The notes under the pieces: model-generated | Database searches by the model: none | The model's input: the letters and a program-made list of their open reading frames with translations, nothing else | What the model was told of the DNA's origin: nothing | Made by a program: the position numbers and the translations under genes | Source of the DNA: Prevotella sp. CAG:732 | GTDB taxonomy: Bacteria; Bacteroidota; Bacteroidia; Bacteroidales; Bacteroidaceae | Assembly: GCA_000436035.1 (NCBI GenBank) | Contig: FR893182.1 | Span: 1-39,873, forward strand | Direction of reading: 5' to 3' | Length of the DNA stretch: 39,873 nucleotides | In this document: one piece after another, positions 22,997-31,798 of the stretch | Position numbering within the stretch: position 1 is the first letter of the stretch | How the letters are laid out: every line of letters begins with the position of its first letter

Positions 22997-24394
22997 TTAT
23001 CGATAGAGCATCAAGGTGCTCCAGCCCAACTGGTCGAAGGCTCCAGAGTTGCTACCATATCGGTCATCGCCAGGACCACATTCAGGACGCATCTTGTCTG
23101 CCATCTGCTTTACATAGATAAAGCCCGATGTCAAGCCTTTCACCTTGGCATAATGATTATAGTAGATTTCCCAACCTGGGCGAACGCTACCTCGACCACT
23201 GTCATCAGCTAAAGAGGTATGGATGGCACTATGATTCTTGTCACGGCAAGTACAATCCACGCAATATTCCAAGCGGTTGAAAGGCATATTGGATGCAGCT
23301 ACGAGCCACTGACCATTCTTGTTGGCATTGTCTGAGCCATTGCGGAGGTTGCTCAAAGCCACATACTCACCGAGTTTCAATAGCGCATTGTCGTTGGCAC
23401 TGAAGAAGTCGAGCTTTGCGGCATCGGCATTGAGCTTGTTCTGCTCATAAAGAGAGTAAGCCATCTGTGCCAAGTTGGCTGTCACCATTGCCGACATCTG
23501 TGCGTGTCCTTGGTCACGACCACTCTCCTGGTCTTGCGCCAACATTTCGCCACTACCCAATGGATCTGACAAGAAGTCGCCATTGATCAAATACTTGATG
23601 CAGCCATTGCCTGGACCTTTATAGAAGTAGTTGACTACATAGTTTACCATCTCGCTATTCTCTGTCAAGATACCAATTGCCATATAAGAGCACATGTTCA
23701 CCAAGTCCCAGTTACTCCATTGGTGCTTGGCACAAACATTGGCATCCTTATGCTCCAAGAAGTCCTTGTTCTTGGTGGCGAAGACATCGAGCATCCATTG
23801 CTTGAACTTGCCCAAGTCGCCAGCATTCCATCCGTCGTATGCCAACATGATTTCCGCAGCACAAGCAAAGGTATAACCTTGCGCACCTGCTGCCAATACC
23901 TGGTTGGCATCATTGGAGGTAATTTTCTTACACTTGTTAGCCCAGGCATTCATAATTTCGATAGACTTCTTGGCATAAGCCTCATCACCTGAGAGTTTCC
24001 AAATAAGTGCAGTCTGGTAAGCCGCTGCTGCATCACGCATGGCGTAAGCATAGTTTTCCTTGTCAATACCCGTACCCGTAGGGTCACCACGTACAATGAG
24101 TTCCTGTGGCTCAGGCTCACGAGTCAAAGAGGAGTAAGGACTCGTCTTCAAGGCTTGAAATTCCGCTGTCACCTCTGGAATAGTATTGCCTTCCAACTCC
24201 GTTTTCACACGAGCGAAATCCTCAGCTGTGTACATAGCACATGGGTGATTGAAAGTATATGTCGCTTCGACATCTGGGTCTGTAGGTTCCTCAGGCATGG
24301 TCAAGTCAACCTGTCCAAACTCATTCTCCCTACAAGAGGTTGGCAGCAGCATAAGTGCTGCCAAACCTGTGATGATTAAACTTTTCTTGTTCAT
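22997..24394 (-). CDS. Alginate-lyase-fold polysaccharide lyase (PL38-like)
   Basis: A 465-residue lipoprotein (LLPTSC, lipid at C21) with the alpha/alpha-toroid alginate_lyase fold. Such enzymes cleave uronate polymers by beta-elimination, leaving a 4,5-unsaturated end. Visible motifs are AYAMRDAAAAYQTALIWKLS, the NWD region CAKHQWSNWDLVNM (221-234), DQESGRDQGHAQM (288-300) with candidate catalytic/charge-neutralising N, R and H residues, and the family C-terminus SGAFDQLGWSTLMLYR. This combination is closest in my knowledge to PL38, whose characterised members act on alginate or glucuronan. Assignment to the fold is firm, the family number less so, and the substrate unproven. I chose the ATG at 24394 (MNKKSLIITG). 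GH88 downstream would process its product. Confidence 0.8.
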   Translation of the reverse strand: MNKKSLIITGLAALMLLPTSCRENEFGQVDLTMPEEPTDPDVEATYTFNHPCAMYTAEDFARVKTELEGNTIPEVTAEFQALKTSPYSSLTREPEPQELIVRGDPTGTGIDKENYAYAMRDAAAAYQTALIWKLSGDEAYAKKSIEIMNAWANKCKKITSNDANQVLAAGAQGYTFACAAEIMLAYDGWNAGDLGKFKQWMLDVFATKNKDFLEHKDANVCAKHQWSNWDLVNMCSYMAIGILTENSEMVNYVVNYFYKGPGNGCIKYLINGDFLSDPLGSGEMLAQDQESGRDQGHAQMSAMVTANLAQMAYSLYEQNKLNADAAKLDFFSANDNALLKLGEYVALSNLRNGSDNANKNGQWLVAASNMPFNRLEYCVDCTCRDKNHSAIHTSLADDSGRGSVRPGWEIYYNHYAKVKGLTSGFIYVKQMADKMRPECGPGDDRYGSNSGAFDQLGWSTLMLYR

Positions 24395-24450
24395 GATACT
24401 TATTTTTATCAAAATACGTATGTCTTTGCTTGTTTACGGCACGCCTTCGA

Positions 24451-26010
24451 TTATTTCTTCTCGAAAGTCAAGCCATCCACGTTCTTGATATAAGACTCCA
24501 GGTCATCCATGCTCTTGAAGCTCTGGAACCAGTAGAGGTTGAACTTCAACTGATGATCCACAGTCTTGATGTCAGCATGCTTCAACTGGAAGACGGTGAA
24601 AGAAATTGTCTCGTTGGTTGGGGCGATGCCGCCTGTTCCGAATGCCACCTTCGACAGGTCATATACGAAGACATGACTACCGTCTGAGCACTTATATTCG
24701 CTTGAGTACTTGTTGTTTCCTCCACCAAGAGCCTTGAAATTCTTGCCACTCACACTCTTACCCACAACATCGAAGTTGAGGTTACGAGATGTAATTCCTG
24801 ACTCCAAATCCTTGACATCATCCATCTTCACGGCAATGATAGGATAGTTGCCGGCATGGAGAGTGACAGGCAGGTCGTACCACTTGAGGTCGGCACGCTG
24901 GTTGGTTGCGTTCTGCTTGTAAGTGGTGATGGTGAGATAACCGTCATGCCACTCATGAGAAGTAGATGTGCCGTTGCCACTCTGCTTTGCGTCATAAATA
25001 CTATAGTGGTTCTCGTTGTGGAAGGTCTCACGTATCAAACCAGCTGGGATGTTCAACTTGATAGTACTGCTCTTGCCTGTAGCAGGAGTGGTAGCTGTAA
25101 TCTCCACTGTGCCGAAGCCCTTGAAGGTTACGACTCCATCAGCTACTGTTGCCACGTTTTCATCAGATGAAGTCCATACTATCTGAGATGTCGTACATTC
25201 AGCAGGAACTGTGGTATAATTCAAAGTCAAAGACTTCTCGTTCAAAGCGCAAACATAGCCCTTGTCGGCAGAGTAGGTCTGGTCGATGGTTACATTCTCT
25301 GGAGCTACCACCTTGCGTATGTTCACAGTCTTCTCGCCTACCACGCCAGAGCCATCGAGTGCCGTGGCAATCACCTTGACAGGAGTCAAGATTGCTGAAG
25401 CCTCCTTGCCAGTCAACACACCCGTCATTGGGTCGATGCTGGCAGCATTCTCGTCATCCACGCTCCACTTCACGGTCTTGTAAGTAGAGTTGTCTGGAGC
25501 AATGGTAGCTGTCATCTGCAAGTTGTCACCAGAGTAGATTTCGTCCTTATCGGAAGTCACTGCGATACTAGTAGCTTGGCGCATCTCCTTGGAAACAACG
25601 ACTTTCAAGTTGGCATTGATACCGCTACCCTCGTACAAACCCACAGGAGCAATCTGAACGATGGAATAGCCATCACCATCCACCGCCGTTACAAGTCCCT
25701 CGTCACTGATGGTTGCAAAGTCATCATTGGAAGATGACCAAACAGCATCTCTAAAGGTTGTGTTCTCTGGCAACATCGTATATTCCAACTGCAAGGTCTC
25801 GCCCTTGATCATTGGCAAACATTTGGCACCAGTGGCATCGGTATAGATGAGCTGTTGCTTATCTTGTGAGAGATTGAACTCCACCGATGAAGGGATGACA
25901 GCACCATAAAGGTCGCTCTGCTTGTCATCATCGCTACATGATGTCAGTGATGCTGTAGCCAAACCAAGCATCAGCATCATAGCGTATATCTTGTTGTTAT
26001 TTCGTTTCAT
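24451..26010 (-). CDS. Surface glycan-binding-type lipoprotein with BIG2 domains
   Basis: A 519-residue lipoprotein. The signal ends ATASLTSCSDDD, with lipidated C25. The acidic residues after the cysteine fit the export signal for surface lipoproteins. Three bacterial Ig-like (BIG2) repeats follow at about 40-145, 148-235 and 240-325, each with the W-S-S/D-x-x-A-T-I/V-D signature (AVWSSSNDDFATISDEGLVT, VKWSVDDENAASIDPMTGVL, IVWTSSDENVATVADGVVTF). The C-terminal 190 residues form a DUF4979-like module that I expect to bind glycan. It sits directly behind susD, where SusE/F-type surface glycan-binding proteins are normally encoded. The ligand is unknown. Start 26010 (MKRNNNKIY) is preferred over one eight codons earlier. 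Confidence 0.82.
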   Translation of the reverse strand: MKRNNNKIYAMMLMLGLATASLTSCSDDDKQSDLYGAVIPSSVEFNLSQDKQQLIYTDATGAKCLPMIKGETLQLEYTMLPENTTFRDAVWSSSNDDFATISDEGLVTAVDGDGYSIVQIAPVGLYEGSGINANLKVVVSKEMRQATSIAVTSDKDEIYSGDNLQMTATIAPDNSTYKTVKWSVDDENAASIDPMTGVLTGKEASAILTPVKVIATALDGSGVVGEKTVNIRKVVAPENVTIDQTYSADKGYVCALNEKSLTLNYTTVPAECTTSQIVWTSSDENVATVADGVVTFKGFGTVEITATTPATGKSSTIKLNIPAGLIRETFHNENHYSIYDAKQSGNGTSTSHEWHDGYLTITTYKQNATNQRADLKWYDLPVTLHAGNYPIIAVKMDDVKDLESGITSRNLNFDVVGKSVSGKNFKALGGGNNKYSSEYKCSDGSHVFVYDLSKVAFGTGGIAPTNETISFTVFQLKHADIKTVDHQLKFNLYWFQSFKSMDDLESYIKNVDGLTFEKK

Positions 26011-26084
26011 TGTCTTATTATTTTTTATGAGCAAATGAATTAACTTTCCCTTCGGCCGTTGACCGTTGGTTCTTCACTCTTCAC

Positions 26085-27833
26085 TTAATTCTTCTCCCAT
26101 CCTGGGTTCTGACCGATATTAGGATTCAACTGCATTTGGTCGGATGGCAATGGATAGAGATAGAGCTTGTCGTCCCACTGTCGATTGTCGTAGAGGATGA
26201 TGCAACCATCTGCATCCAACTGGCGGCTTTGGTTAGCCCACAGCGACTCAAACTGAGTTCCCTTCCACTTCACGCCGAGCAAGGTTTGTGGCATTTCCAC
26301 TGGAGCAGTAGCCCAACGCTTGAGGTCATCAATGCGGAAGCCCTCAAATACCAACTCTACTGTGCGCTCACGACGAATCTCCTCACGCATACTCAAGCCA
26401 TTGTTATCCACTAAGGCATTGCTGAGCTTCACCATCTTAGGGTTAGAACGCTGGCGAACCAAGTTGACGCTCTTGTCAAGGTCGCTATCAGAGATTCTGC
26501 CTTGCAACTCATATACAGCTTCTGCAAAGTTGAGAAGAACCTCTGCATAACGAATCACAGGGAAGTCCATGCTCTCATATCTGTCTGCCACCTGACGCTC
26601 GACTGCCCATTTGTGAGTTTGATAGCCACTGTTGGCTGTAGCGCCCACCTCCTTGGCACGGCTCAAATCACTGTCATCCCATGCTGTACGGCAATGCTCT
26701 GCGGTATTGTCCCATACCTTAGTACCACGCTGAGCCAAGGTAGTCAACATACGGTTGTCACGATTCTGGAACTCAGAGGTTGCCTGATCATAACCCTTGA
26801 ACTGGGCAGACTTCTCGATTGGCAGACCATCTTGACAAACATACATATTGGCGAGCTTGCGAGTAGGATATACGGCATTGGTGAGATAAGCCTTGGTGAT
26901 GTTCAAGCCTACGCCATCTGCCAATCTATGGCGGCGAGCCAAGATATACTCAGTATTATCCTTGGTGGTCAAACCAGCAGGATTGCACTGTGCATCCTCC
27001 AAGATAAACATATAGCGATAGCTCTCTGTGCCCAACTTTTCATTGTAGAAGAGTTTGTAATGTCCTGACTCCATCACAGCCTTGGCGGCAGTCTTGGCGG
27101 TATTGAGCAGAGAGGTGACACGCTCACTGTTCTCTGTAGCATCAGCGCCCCCATTGTGGAACTTCTGCCAAGTACCCTCGAAGAGAGCCACGCGAGAAAG
27201 GAACGCATTGGCGGCATCCTTGCAGAGGCGCCCTGACTCGGATGGAGTATCAGGCAAACCATTGGCGGCATCTTGAAGATCCTGGATACACTGGTCGATG
27301 ACCAAGCCACGATCATCACGCACCGCGTTCATCTTAGGCGAATCAATATCCACAGGCTCCGTCAAGAGAATTACATTACCATAGAGCTGCACCAACTCAA
27401 AGTAGCAGTAAGCACGGAAGAACTTAGCCTCAGCCACTGGCACTGCGATGGATTTCTGATCACCAAAGCTAGCAGCATTCTTCAACAGCAAGTTGGTGTA
27501 ATAGATATGCTGATAGAGCTTGGTATAGTTATTGTCCTTTTCTGGCACTGTATTGGTACCCTGGCTATACACATTCACGTTAGCCTCAGCCATCAAGTCG
27601 CTTCGGGTATCGCTATGAGGACCATCGCTCACGGCATACTGATAAGGATCACCACTCTGAATATCACGAGTATAGCTATAAAACTGGTTGGCGAACAACT
27701 GGAAGTTGGAAGCTGATTTCCAAACGGTATCGTCGTTCATCTGCGCCTCTGGCGAGAAGTCCAAGCAACTGGTCATTGCCATCGCCATCATTCCCACACA
27801 GGCAACCTTGATTGTATTATATATCGTCTTCAT
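26085..27833 (-). CDS. SusD/RagB family glycan-binding lipoprotein
   Basis: A 582-residue outer-membrane lipoprotein that forms the lid over the SusC transporter and hands oligosaccharide to it. The signal ends MAMTSCLDFSPE, with lipidated C23. Typical SusD features are the early SPEAQMNDDTVWKS segment, the TPR-like helices (VPVAEAKFFRAYCYFELVQL, where AEAKFFRAY is diagnostic), the FPVIRYAEVLLNFAEAVYEL helix and IRRERTVELVFEGFRIDDLK. The C-terminus NPNIGQNPGW is the near-universal SusD ending. It is 54 nt downstream of susC and co-transcribed. Specificity cannot be read from the sequence. Confidence 0.96.
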   Translation of the reverse strand: MKTIYNTIKVACVGMMAMAMTSCLDFSPEAQMNDDTVWKSASNFQLFANQFYSYTRDIQSGDPYQYAVSDGPHSDTRSDLMAEANVNVYSQGTNTVPEKDNNYTKLYQHIYYTNLLLKNAASFGDQKSIAVPVAEAKFFRAYCYFELVQLYGNVILLTEPVDIDSPKMNAVRDDRGLVIDQCIQDLQDAANGLPDTPSESGRLCKDAANAFLSRVALFEGTWQKFHNGGADATENSERVTSLLNTAKTAAKAVMESGHYKLFYNEKLGTESYRYMFILEDAQCNPAGLTTKDNTEYILARRHRLADGVGLNITKAYLTNAVYPTRKLANMYVCQDGLPIEKSAQFKGYDQATSEFQNRDNRMLTTLAQRGTKVWDNTAEHCRTAWDDSDLSRAKEVGATANSGYQTHKWAVERQVADRYESMDFPVIRYAEVLLNFAEAVYELQGRISDSDLDKSVNLVRQRSNPKMVKLSNALVDNNGLSMREEIRRERTVELVFEGFRIDDLKRWATAPVEMPQTLLGVKWKGTQFESLWANQSRQLDADGCIILYDNRQWDDKLYLYPLPSDQMQLNPNIGQNPGWEKN

Positions 27834-27887
27834 AATTGAATTTCTTTATTGTTAGAATATCATTCTAATAGCATTAGAACTCTTCAC

Positions 27888-30800
27888 TTAAAACGTCAAG
27901 TTCAAGCCAAACGTAAAGTTACGAGTGAATGGATAGCGACTCACATCACTGGCGTTACGCTTTGCCTCAGGGTCCCAACCATCCGTAATCTTAGTGCTCT
28001 CCCAAAGGTCTTCACCTGTGAAATAGATGCGTGCTGCATTCACGAAGCCCAACTTCTTCAACACTGATGCTGGAAGGTTGTAACCTACGGTGATATTCTT
28101 CAATCGGATATAACGACCATCCTGTGCTGTCAGAGAGTTTGCTTGATAGTTATAGCTCACGATGTTGGCATCCGTTGTATAAGGATTGTAGTAGGCGTTC
28201 GGATTGGTCTCGCTCCAGGTGTTACCGATACTGCTCGTTGTAGAATTGGTATAGAGCGAGCGGAATGGAACCGTCCAGGCATCGATGCCACGATAAACGA
28301 AGCGGTTGGCTGAGCCTTGGAATACGATATTGAAGTCGATGCCCTTCCAGGATGCGCCTGCATTGAATGAGTAGGAAATCTCTGGAGTATCGCTACCGAG
28401 ATAGATGTAATCTCTATAGTCGAGCACACCATCGCCGTTCTCATCACAATACATATTGTCACCCACACGCAAGTTGCTTGGCATACCGATACCATTGTTA
28501 GGATAGTATTTTGCCAAATATGCCTTCAGCATCTCCTCGTTCTGAATCTTGCCACCATAACGAAGACCGAAGATAGAGTTGAGGGAGTAACCTTGCTGGG
28601 TGCTGGTATAACCAGACTTCAAGACGGATGTACCACCATAGTCGGTCAACTCATTGCGAGCAAAGGTGATGTTACCACCCACGTGATACTGCACCTCTCC
28701 TATCTTTCCATTATAGTTGATGCTACCTTCAAATCCCCAATCCTTAAACTTACCGCTGTTGGCTGTAGGGGCTGCATCACCCAAGATGGCTGGATAAGTG
28801 ATCGCCACGAGCATGTTGTCGTTCTTCTTCAAGAATCCTTCCACCGTACCACTCAAAGCTCCATTAAAGAAACCGAAGTCGAGGGCAATATTGTAGTTCT
28901 TGATGCGCTCCCACTGACGGGTGGTAGAGGCAAACTTACCATTGGTAGTGATGGTGGTCAAGCGATCGCTACCCACGTATGCGCCACTCGTCGTCTTGAG
29001 GTTGTAGAACTGATAACCATCATAGTTGTCGATACCACTCTGCGAACCCATCTCTGCGTATGAGGCACGGAGCTTCAAGTTGCTAATCCACTTCACGTCC
29101 TTCAAGAAGTTCTCCTGATTGATGCGCCACCCGATAGAGGTTCCCCAGAAGAACGCCCAACGGTTTTGTGGCAAGAACTTAGAACTACCATCATAACGAC
29201 CATTGAACTCCAAGAGATACTTGCTGTCGAAGTCATAGTTGAAACGACCGAAGTAAGACATAATGGCATTGCGATAGTTGTACTTGCGAATATCATCGCT
29301 AGTCAAGGTCAAGGTACCATTACCATTGATTACATCAAGACCTTCCAAAATGTCAGTATAATTGGCACCGAAGTTCTCCATATCCTTCAACTCATACTGA
29401 GCACCGAGGGTGAGACTGGTGTTATGCAGCTTGGCGAATGTCTTATGGGCATTTAAGAAACCAGAGATGCTATAGAAATCGGTACGAGAAGAAGTCTGCT
29501 GGAAGTAAGACTTCTCCTGTGTAGGATCTTGCAAGGTTTGCGCCGTGCCTGTATAATTATAATAGGTAATGGCATTCTGCACCTTGCGACGGCGAGCCTC
29601 GTTGGTATTGTAGCCTACGTTGACGTTACCATCGAGCCAGTCGGTAATCTTAGCCTTCAAGGTCTCGCTGATACTCAAGCCACGTACTGAGAGTTTGTTG
29701 TCTCCACCCTGCTGAAGTTTAGCCACAGGAGAGCCCCATGTACCCCAAGCATAAGCCTGCCCATCCTGTGTGGTGAGAGGCAAACCTGGCATAGGCATAC
29801 TGGTAGTCAAGGCCGAGCCTACCAAGGTAGGAGCCACTTGCTCCTGACGGCTGAAGGCGATGCTACTCTCCAAAGTAAATATCTTGTTGAGTTTATTGCT
29901 ATAGTTCCAGCGGATATTATATCGCTTGTTGTTGTTGGTACCATACTGCAAGGTAGAACCATCGTAGAGGAAGCTACCAGAGATACGATAAGAGCTCTTG
30001 TCATTACCGCCAGCCAAGCTCAAGCTATGGTTAGTGCTCCAAGTGCTACCAAAGAGGCTGCCCAGCCAATCCGCATTGTCATCAAAGACAAAGTCCTTGA
30101 CATCAGTGAAACCTGCATTACCAAATGGGTTGGTGGTCTTCTCCAAGTCGATGTAACCGCCCTTGTATTTCTTGGCAAGTTCTGCGTATGTGTACCATAC
30201 ATTGCTTGTATTATTGTCATTTCTCAAAGCCTGCTGCACACCATCAGCCCATTGGTCGATTTTACAAAGTTCTGGCATCAAGCCTACAGTACGAAGCGTG
30301 GCACTACCGCTATAGTTTATCTGGAGCTTGCCTTCCTTACCCTTCTTGGTCGTGATGAGGACAACACCACCAGCGGCACGGCTACCATAGATGGCAGCGG
30401 AACCATCCTTCAGGAAGTTGATGCTCTCGATGTCATCAGGGTTGAGCAAGCGCATTTCGCTTACGCTATTCGCAGCCACACCATCGATGACCACCAAAGG
30501 CTCTGTAGAGTTCATGGAAGAAGAACCACGGAGGTTCAAGTTCCAGCTCTCATCGCCAGGAGCAGAAGAGGAACGAGTAATCATGACACCAGGCACCTGA
30601 CCTTGTAATGCCTGCAAAGGAGAAGACAAGCCACCTTTCTCTTGGAACGCCTTGCTATCGACTACGGTTACCGCACCGGTCAACGACTCTTTCTTCTGCA
30701 CACCATAACCTACGACCACCACCTCTTGCAGAGTCTGGTTGTCATCTTCCATGGTCACATTGAGCTGAGGACCAGCTACCTTCAAGACTTGTTCTGTGAA

Positions 30801-31067
30801 ACCGATGTAGGAAAACTTGAGTTGTGCGCCCTTCGCCGCCTTGATGGAATAATGACCATCGAGGTCGGTCACGGTACCGCCTTGTTGTCCTACCACTTGC
30901 ACTGTCACGCCGATAAGAGGCTCACCCGTCTTATCCACTACAGTACCTTGCACCTGTTGCTGTTGCGCTACTATCGGATTAGGATTGCCGGCTGCCAGCA
31001 AAGAGGCTGAGAACAGGGGCATTGCTAATCCTGAGAGCATACAAACTTTAATGAATTGTTGCTTCAT
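27888..31067 (-). CDS. SusC/RagA TonB-dependent outer-membrane transporter
   Basis: A 1059-residue TonB-dependent transporter that imports oligosaccharides together with SusD. A signal peptide is followed by a carboxypeptidase-regulatory-like domain (about residues 38-115: VQGTVVDKTGEPLIGVTVQV) and the TonB-box region (LQEVVVVGYGVQKKESLTGA). The plug carries the SusC signature (NPDDIESINFLKDGSAAIYG, then SRAAGGVVLITTKKG), and a 22-strand barrel ends in FTFGLNLTF with a terminal aromatic. There is no N-terminal STN signalling domain, so it is not the kind of transporter that talks to an anti-sigma factor through that domain. It starts 39 nt behind the ECF sigma gene; no separate TAnnTTTG promoter is visible in that gap. 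Confidence 0.97.
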   Translation of the reverse strand: MKQQFIKVCMLSGLAMPLFSASLLAAGNPNPIVAQQQQVQGTVVDKTGEPLIGVTVQVVGQQGGTVTDLDGHYSIKAAKGAQLKFSYIGFTEQVLKVAGPQLNVTMEDDNQTLQEVVVVGYGVQKKESLTGAVTVVDSKAFQEKGGLSSPLQALQGQVPGVMITRSSSAPGDESWNLNLRGSSSMNSTEPLVVIDGVAANSVSEMRLLNPDDIESINFLKDGSAAIYGSRAAGGVVLITTKKGKEGKLQINYSGSATLRTVGLMPELCKIDQWADGVQQALRNDNNTSNVWYTYAELAKKYKGGYIDLEKTTNPFGNAGFTDVKDFVFDDNADWLGSLFGSTWSTNHSLSLAGGNDKSSYRISGSFLYDGSTLQYGTNNNKRYNIRWNYSNKLNKIFTLESSIAFSRQEQVAPTLVGSALTTSMPMPGLPLTTQDGQAYAWGTWGSPVAKLQQGGDNKLSVRGLSISETLKAKITDWLDGNVNVGYNTNEARRRKVQNAITYYNYTGTAQTLQDPTQEKSYFQQTSSRTDFYSISGFLNAHKTFAKLHNTSLTLGAQYELKDMENFGANYTDILEGLDVINGNGTLTLTSDDIRKYNYRNAIMSYFGRFNYDFDSKYLLEFNGRYDGSSKFLPQNRWAFFWGTSIGWRINQENFLKDVKWISNLKLRASYAEMGSQSGIDNYDGYQFYNLKTTSGAYVGSDRLTTITTNGKFASTTRQWERIKNYNIALDFGFFNGALSGTVEGFLKKNDNMLVAITYPAILGDAAPTANSGKFKDWGFEGSINYNGKIGEVQYHVGGNITFARNELTDYGGTSVLKSGYTSTQQGYSLNSIFGLRYGGKIQNEEMLKAYLAKYYPNNGIGMPSNLRVGDNMYCDENGDGVLDYRDYIYLGSDTPEISYSFNAGASWKGIDFNIVFQGSANRFVYRGIDAWTVPFRSLYTNSTTSSIGNTWSETNPNAYYNPYTTDANIVSYNYQANSLTAQDGRYIRLKNITVGYNLPASVLKKLGFVNAARIYFTGEDLWESTKITDGWDPEAKRNASDVSRYPFTRNFTFGLNLTF

Positions 31068-31106
31068 ATAGGTTGAGTATTTATAGTTTTGGTTATTCTT
31101 TTGTGT

Positions 31107-31625
31107 TTAAATGATCTTACGTAAGTACGACTTCATATCCTTTGTCGAGAGATAGATATGGGTCTCCACCGTGCGCTTGCTCAACTGGAGCTTCTCCACG
31201 ATCTCATCAGTGGTCATCTCTTCGTGCTTATACATCTTATATATAGCAGCACGCTTGGCTGGCATCTCGGCGAGATGCTGACGCTCGAAGGAGAGGATGT
31301 CGGCTGCCTCAATGCGCTGAGCCATGGAGGAAGAATCCATGCTAGACATGGAAGCCATCATCTGCTTCTCGGTCTCACGCACGAAAGCCTTATGGCGTGC
31401 ATCATCGATAATCATGCGCTTCGCCATCACAAAGAGTAAGTTCTTGGCGGTCTCCTCAGAGATGACATCCAATGACATCACCTTGATAAAAAGATCTTGG
31501 AGCATATCCTCGGCAGCCATCACATCGTGTGTATAGCTCACGAGATATTGCTTGAGGTCAGAATAGTACTTCTTATATATAGAAGCTACCACGCTGCGGT
31601 TTTGAAGATTGTCGTTACGTTCCAT
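31107..31625 (-). CDS. ECF-type sigma factor
   Basis: A 172-residue sigma-70 family protein with only regions 2 and 4. Region 2 is seen in IYKKYYSDLKQYLVSYTHDV followed by MAAEDMLQDLFIKVM, with the core-binding A-E-D-x-x-Q-D pattern. Region 4 reads HEEMTTDEIVEKLQLSKRTV followed by ETHIYLSTKDMKSYLRK, with the helix-turn-helix. In Bacteroidetes such factors often drive polysaccharide or TonB loci, usually next to an anti-sigma gene of the FecR type. None is adjacent here: susC is immediately downstream and an AraC-type regulator upstream. The gene has a complete TTG-N20-TATCTTTG promoter. It probably controls the susC operon, which lacks a recognisable housekeeping promoter. Confidence 0.88.
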   Translation of the reverse strand: MERNDNLQNRSVVASIYKKYYSDLKQYLVSYTHDVMAAEDMLQDLFIKVMSLDVISEETAKNLLFVMAKRMIIDDARHKAFVRETEKQMMASMSSMDSSSMAQRIEAADILSFERQHLAEMPAKRAAIYKMYKHEEMTTDEIVEKLQLSKRTVETHIYLSTKDMKSYLRKII

Positions 31626-31652
31626 ATCTACTTAGGTTTTGTTTTATGGTTG

Positions 31653-31683
31653 CAAAGATAAAACCATTTTCAATACGAAGCAA
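31653..31683 (-). promoter_or_regulatory. Promoter of the ECF sigma gene
   Basis: On the minus strand TTG (31683-31681), 20-nt spacer, TATCTTTG (31660-31653), 27 nt before ATG 31625. Confidence 0.8.
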
Positions 31684-31779
31684 CATTTTGGACACCAACT
31701 ACCGCCAACTCCTTTTGCAAGAAGTCCAATTCGTTTAACCACTTATATTTCAAGCATTTGTAGCCTTAGCCTAGCAAGT

Positions 31780-31798
31780 CTATCTAATTTAGAGATAG
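31780..31798 (-). terminator. Weak hairpin at the end of the propeller/AraC regulator gene
   Basis: CTATCT (31780-31785) and AGATAG (31793-31798) form a 6-bp A/T-rich stem directly beyond the stop codon. It is too weak to be more than a possible terminator. Confidence 0.3.

Noticed and set aside
29838..30608. Plus-strand open frame of 256 codons opposite susC
   Set aside because: Falls entirely within the conserved SusC plug/barrel coding region; composition is that of a complement.
31107..31625. Considered as a LuxR-type regulator because of its C-terminal helix-turn-helix
   Set aside because: The N-terminal region has the sigma region 2 pattern with AAEDMLQDLF, so it is a sigma factor.
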